A stretch of 64,000 nt of DNA from a bacterium (Candidatus Blackallbacteria) CG13_big_fil_rev_8_21_14_2_50_49_14 (GTDB lineage Bacteria > Cyanobacteriota > Sericytochromatia > UBA7694): positions 26,801-90,800 of the forward strand of contig PFGG01000073.1 of NCBI GenBank assembly GCA_002783405.1, written 5' to 3'. Below the pieces are notes generated by a model. The model was not told where the DNA came from. It made no database searches and was given only the letters and a program-made list of their open reading frames with translations. The position numbers were made by a program, and so were the translations under genes. Positions 60,501 through 64,000 of this stretch are shown here, one piece after another (the first letter of the stretch is position 1; each line of letters begins with the position of its first letter).

Positions 60501-62582
60501 ATGCCGCGCCCTTCTCAAAGAAAACCGCTTCAAGCACTGCCGGGTTCAGGTCAAAAATCACCGAGCAAAGTGCGCACCTATCTTATTCGCAGCCTGATTT
60601 TCCTGTTTGTTTTGGGGGGAGCCCTGGGCATCGGGGGCGGAATCGCCTTGATCGTGCTGTATAACCGTCTGCCCGACGTACGCCAGCTTGAAAATTATAC
60701 CCTTCCCCAAGCCAATGAAATATATACCCGCTCGGGCCGCCTGCTCACCCGCATCTCTTCTCAGGGGCGCTATGACCCCATTCGTCTTGAGGACATTCCA
60801 AAACATGTGCAGGATGCCGTTATTTCTGCAGAAGATCGGCGTTTTCGCGAACATACCGGTGTCGATGTGTTGGGATTGGCCCGCGCAGCCTTCGTAAACC
60901 TAAAACATGGCGGCACCGTAGGAGGAGCCAGTACCCTCACACAACAATTGATCAAAAATTTATTTCTGACCTCTGAACGCACCGCCAAGCGTAAGATTGC
61001 AGAAGCATTGCTGGCGATTCAATTGGAGAGCAAATATTCCAAACCCCAGATTTTAGAAATGTATTTAAATCTCGTCTTTTTAGGCCACAATGTCTATGGG
61101 GTAGAAGCCGCTTCGCAAATTTATTTCGGTAAATCCGCAAGACGCCTGAGCATTGCTGAAGCGGCCATGTTGGCTGGCATTATTCGCAGTCCAGAATACC
61201 TCTCTCCGCACCACCATCTGGAAGGCGCAAAGAAAGTTCAAAGCATTGTGCTCAAGCAAATGGCCAAAGACCATTTGATCACCGAGGCCCAATTGGATGA
61301 AGCGCTCAAACAACCGATTCATCTCGTCAGCCTGCGCACCAGCTATCCCTACCCTTATTTCTTAGATTTCGTGCTGTATTCCCTGCGTGAAAAAGTAGGA
61401 GAAGGGCTCTTCCGTCAAGGGGGCTGGAAAGTGTATACCACCTTAGATCCCGAGGCCCAAGCCTATGCCGAAAGAATTCTGCGTGAGGATCTGCCAAGGA
61501 TTAAACGCTATGGTGCCCACCAAGCCGCTTTGGTTTCTCTCGATCCCAGAACAGGTTTTATTCATTCTCTGGTGGGGGGTGTCAATTACGCTCAGAGTCA
61601 GTTTAACCGGGCTTTTCAAGCCAAGCGACAGGTGGGTTCCACTTTTAAACCCTTTGTCTATCTCAGTGCCTTTGAAAATGGCAAAGACCTGAAATCCACA
61701 CTGCAAGATGGCCCCGTCAGCTTTGGTGGCTACCGTCCCCGAAACTGGGATCGCCGTTACCACGGTACTGTCACTTTATTACAGGCACTGACGATGTCTA
61801 TGAATATTCCCACAGTCAAATTGGCCAATGAATTGGGAATGGGGCGTGTGATTGATATCGCGCGCCGGGCGGGAGTCAGCAGTGAGATCGCTCCCGATTT
61901 GACCTCAGCCCTGGGCTCCTCAGAAATGACCCTGCTGGAGCTGACGGCCGCCTACGGTAGCTTTGCCAATGGGGGCATCCGTGTCGAACCTACCGCGATT
62001 GCGAAGGTCGTCGACGCCCAGGGCAATATACTCTTTGATTACTACCCCCCCCAGCAACGTGTTTTTGCGCAAAGTTCGGTCAGTCAACTCAATACAGCCC
62101 TGCAAAATGTGATCAACCATGGAACAGGAACAGCCGCCGCAATTGGGCGACCTGCCGCAGGCAAAACAGGCACCACAGATCAGAGTTACGATACCTGGTT
62201 TGTGGGCTATGTACCGCAATTGGTGACGGGCGTCTGGGCTGGGAATGACACGCCCAGCGCAACCCGTGGGGGCGGTGGCTCTGTCTGCGCACCGATCTGG
62301 AGAAGTTATATGCGCTTTGCCACCCGCCGTCTTCCAGCGCAAGGTTTTGAAATGGTGGCTCCTTCCAGTTCCCCCTCGGCTTCAGAGGCCTCAGCCTCCC
62401 CTGAAAACTCACCCACACCGAGTACCCCGGCGATCGAAATTTCAGAGATTCCCTTGCTGACCCCCTCACCCAAATTGCCTGAAGACGTCCCCTCTGAACA
62501 GCCCAGCGAGCCCCCTGTCCAGGAACCCGTTCAACCTGAAGAACTCCCAGAAACGACTCCCAGCGAAGAGCCCATGCTCTGA
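60501..62582 (+). CDS. Class A penicillin-binding protein (PBP1A-like), second copy
   Basis: 693 residues. One membrane anchor at about 27-55. GT51: Glu111 in SAEDRRF and GGASTLTQQ. Transpeptidase: STFK (Ser380, Lys383), SMN (433-435), KTGT (555-558). The last ~70 residues are Pro/Ser/Glu-rich and probably disordered. Domain plan and length match the PBP at 381-2591, but the tails differ entirely (acidic/Pro here, basic/Ala there), hinting at distinct partners. Confidence 0.95.
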   Translation: MPRPSQRKPLQALPGSGQKSPSKVRTYLIRSLIFLFVLGGALGIGGGIALIVLYNRLPDVRQLENYTLPQANEIYTRSGRLLTRISSQGRYDPIRLEDIPKHVQDAVISAEDRRFREHTGVDVLGLARAAFVNLKHGGTVGGASTLTQQLIKNLFLTSERTAKRKIAEALLAIQLESKYSKPQILEMYLNLVFLGHNVYGVEAASQIYFGKSARRLSIAEAAMLAGIIRSPEYLSPHHHLEGAKKVQSIVLKQMAKDHLITEAQLDEALKQPIHLVSLRTSYPYPYFLDFVLYSLREKVGEGLFRQGGWKVYTTLDPEAQAYAERILREDLPRIKRYGAHQAALVSLDPRTGFIHSLVGGVNYAQSQFNRAFQAKRQVGSTFKPFVYLSAFENGKDLKSTLQDGPVSFGGYRPRNWDRRYHGTVTLLQALTMSMNIPTVKLANELGMGRVIDIARRAGVSSEIAPDLTSALGSSEMTLLELTAAYGSFANGGIRVEPTAIAKVVDAQGNILFDYYPPQQRVFAQSSVSQLNTALQNVINHGTGTAAAIGRPAAGKTGTTDQSYDTWFVGYVPQLVTGVWAGNDTPSATRGGGGSVCAPIWRSYMRFATRRLPAQGFEMVAPSSSPSASEASASPENSPTPSTPAIEISEIPLLTPSPKLPEDVPSEQPSEPPVQEPVQPEELPETTPSEEPML

Positions 62583-62622
62583 TTCAAGCCTGGGGCTTGT
62601 AGATTCAAGCCAGGGGCTTGTA
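62581..62622. repeat. Tandem 21-bp repeat between convergent genes
   Basis: Two 21-bp units, 62581-62601 and 62602-62622, differ only by a T/A change. Each holds a CAAGCC-nnn-GGCTTG hairpin. The first contains the PBP stop, the second the last codons and stop of the methyltransferase. It likely acts as a weak bidirectional terminator pair. Confidence 0.75.
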
Positions 62623-63408
62623 AACAGAGACCAAGAGATAATCCTGCATCACGGCATCATACAGCTTGCAGCGCACCTCATTCAGGCTCCATTCTTTCAG
62701 ACTTTGTGGGGAAGGAGATTGCAGCAAACGCTTCAGAGCATATTTGCGCAAAGCATCACGGCAAGATTTCCAGGTAGGCTTCATCACCGAGCGCAGGGTA
62801 GGGCTTTCAAAGCCTGCATCTAAATAGATTTGGCGATACTGCGCAAGATTGCGAAAATGGTTGGCAGGAGGAATGATTCGTTCGGGAGGCGGAAAACGAA
62901 ATTGTACATCACTCAAAACCAGCCAGCCACCCGGTTTTAAAACCCGCCAAGCTTCTTTTAAAAAGCGACGACGGGTTTCAAAATGAAAAACCGCTTCGAC
63001 ACAGAGAATGCCAGCCAGACTGTTGGCGTCAAATTCAAGCTGGGTTGCACTCATTAAATGAAAATGACATTCTGGTGCGTTTTTTTGAGCATTTTTCAAT
63101 TGCTGTTGCGAAATATTGATGGCATGCACCTGATCCGGCGGAATCAAGTTCGCAAGCGTGCGAGTGGTTCCGCCCTGGCCACAGGCCACGTCTAATACGG
63201 GCCCCTGAAGAGGTTCTAACGGCTTTAAAAGCTCTAAAACCAGATTTTCAGCGGCAGCCTGGGCCGATGTGATGCCCTCTGACCAAAAACCAAAATTTGA
63301 AAAACCACTGTGTTGAAAAAACGCTTCATGAAAATCTGAGGCAAACCCCTGATCATAAATTCGATTGAGATTCCGCTGCAAAATGGAAGGCTGAAAGGCA
63401 TCGTTCAT
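62605..63408 (-). CDS. SAM-dependent methyltransferase (Methyltransf_11-like)
   Basis: 267 residues from the ATG at 63408, with AGGAG seven bases upstream; a longer reading from 63513 overlaps the terminator. VLDVACGQGGTTRTLANL is motif I, VHAINISQQQLKNAQ follows and VLKPGGWLVLSDVQF is motif post-III. It resembles cyclopropane/sterol/tocopherol-type small-molecule methylases; substrate unknown. The last five codons lie in the second tandem-repeat unit. Confidence 0.87.
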   Translation of the reverse strand: MNDAFQPSILQRNLNRIYDQGFASDFHEAFFQHSGFSNFGFWSEGITSAQAAAENLVLELLKPLEPLQGPVLDVACGQGGTTRTLANLIPPDQVHAINISQQQLKNAQKNAPECHFHLMSATQLEFDANSLAGILCVEAVFHFETRRRFLKEAWRVLKPGGWLVLSDVQFRFPPPERIIPPANHFRNLAQYRQIYLDAGFESPTLRSVMKPTWKSCRDALRKYALKRLLQSPSPQSLKEWSLNEVRCKLYDAVMQDYLLVSVYKPLA

Positions 63409-63430
63409 TGCTTGTCTCCTGATCACTTGC

Positions 63431-63465
63431 AAAAAAAGGCGAAACAGCCCCCGCAGAGGCTGTTT
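63431..63465 (-). terminator. Rho-independent terminator (minus strand)
   Basis: AAACAGCC/GGCTGTTT stem (63442-63465), then CGCC and seven T on the minus strand. It ends the transcript of the Gly-rich gene at 63482-64000. Confidence 0.8.
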
Positions 63466-63481
63466 GAAACAAAGATTTGAA

Positions 63482-64000
63482 TTAATGGGTGGCTTTATCG
63501 TAGATCGCGCCACCGACCCAACCGGCGACCCCGGCAGTCACAGCAGAAGAAACCAAAGCGGTCGGCAGAGATTTGCCCTTATAGAGGTCGTAGGCCAGAT
63601 TGCTGGCACCCGCCAGCGCTGCGGTTCCCAATTGCGCCTGGGTCTTGTTTTTTGCCACAGAAACCACAGCACCATTGACGATGCCACTTAAAGCACCTTG
63701 TGCGGCACCAATTCCAGCACCCACAGCAGCGCCACCGAGAACACCTACCGCCAGGCTGCCCCATGCCAGTTTGGGATCATTGAGGGGGGCCCCCATGGTA
63801 AAGGCAAAGACCAAGAGGGGAACACCCAAGCCACCAGCTACAGCGCCACCAATCGCTCCAGTTTGTGCGCCCAATTTAGATTGAAATTTTAGGCCTTCTT
63901 TAACAGATTCACCCAATTTAGGTTGTTTTGAAACAGAAAGAGAATCTGAGGCCATGCTTTGTGTTTGCGGTTCAGCAGGTTTGACTTGGGCCTGAGTGGC
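63482..64000 (-). CDS. Glycine-zipper protein (5' end beyond window)
   Basis: At least 172 residues. The reading frame is open to the window edge. An ATG at 63955 has no SD, and the upstream codons give a Gln/Thr/Pro/Lys-rich stretch (TQAQVKPAEPQTQS), so the real start probably lies outside. The body is Gly/Ala-rich with regular small-residue spacing (GAIGGAVAGGLGVPLLVF, GVLGGAAVGAGIGAAQGAL, AGVAGWVGGAIYD). The layout resembles 50803-51480: disordered Gln/Pro head, then helices suited to membrane packing. Confidence 0.65.
   Translation of the reverse strand, partial: ATQAQVKPAEPQTQSMASDSLSVSKQPKLGESVKEGLKFQSKLGAQTGAIGGAVAGGLGVPLLVFAFTMGAPLNDPKLAWGSLAVGVLGGAAVGAGIGAAQGALSGIVNGAVVSVAKNKTQAQLGTAALAGASNLAYDLYKGKSLPTALVSSAVTAGVAGWVGGAIYDKATH

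Overview
The window reads as ordinary, densely packed bacterial chromosome: about 59 protein genes on both strands, two tRNA genes, and no phage, insertion sequence or CRISPR array. The host is a diderm: there are two bitopic class A penicillin-binding proteins, several lipoproteins with lipoboxes and a small exported protein ending in Phe like an outer-membrane barrel. A Ycf46-type AAA+ ATPase together with an agmatinase/SpeD-like/DHS-like polyamine cluster, an OorDABC-like ferredoxin oxidoreductase and an H-NOX signalling pair would fit a non-photosynthetic relative of the cyanobacteria (Melainabacteria/Sericytochromatia/Blackallbacteria type). That placement is an inference and needs marker-gene phylogeny.

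Layout. 1-5.5 kb: msrA (cut by the window edge), a class A PBP and an ABC-2 exporter operon. 5.5-12.2 kb: Ycf46-like ATPase, an XRE/ClpX-zinc-finger fusion, signal peptidase I, a membrane EEP-family enzyme, a LOG-family hydrolase and an FprA-like reductase. 12.2-17.2 kb: two methyltransferases including an RsmF-like one, an orphan flagellar rod/hook-like protein, a possible small RNA and a secreted protein. 17.2-20.3 kb: a four-subunit 2-oxoacid:ferredoxin oxidoreductase operon. 20.3-22.7 kb: the polyamine operon. 22.9-28 kb: glycosyltransferases, an 18-codon leader ORF, adenosylhomocysteinase, tRNA-Lys and tRNA-Glu. 28-35.6 kb: MgtE, a clostripain-like lipoprotein, tryptophan dioxygenase with an SDR, MutY, a haem-motif lipoprotein and MeaB. 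35.6-44.9 kb: a binding protein plus receptor diguanylate cyclase, GluQ-RS, small enzymes, a three-part fusion protein (isochorismatase fold, APH-like kinase, tyrosine phosphatase) and a lone MshEN protein. 45-53 kb: propeller and S55-peptidase pair, CorA, a Gly/Ala-rich protein and a GltB-like FMN protein. 53.3-57.4 kb: H-NOX with a large hybrid kinase. 57.7-64 kb: LysM/M23 peptidase, diguanylate cyclase, second class A PBP, a methyltransferase and a second Gly-rich protein.

Themes. Envelope building and remodelling recurs (two PBPs, M23, LepB, S55, ABC export). Second-messenger and gas signalling recurs too: two GGDEF proteins, a candidate c-di-GMP receptor and the H-NOX relay. The most novel-looking items are the 770-residue fusion, the XRE-ClpX zinc-finger regulator, the SpeD-agmatinase-DHS pathway that may run arginine to homospermidine, the orphan flagellar-like protein with a possible adjacent small RNA, and the 18-codon leader ORF. 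Many start codons below were moved downstream of the longest possible start because a Shine-Dalgarno (SD) sequence, signal peptide or family alignment favours the internal start.
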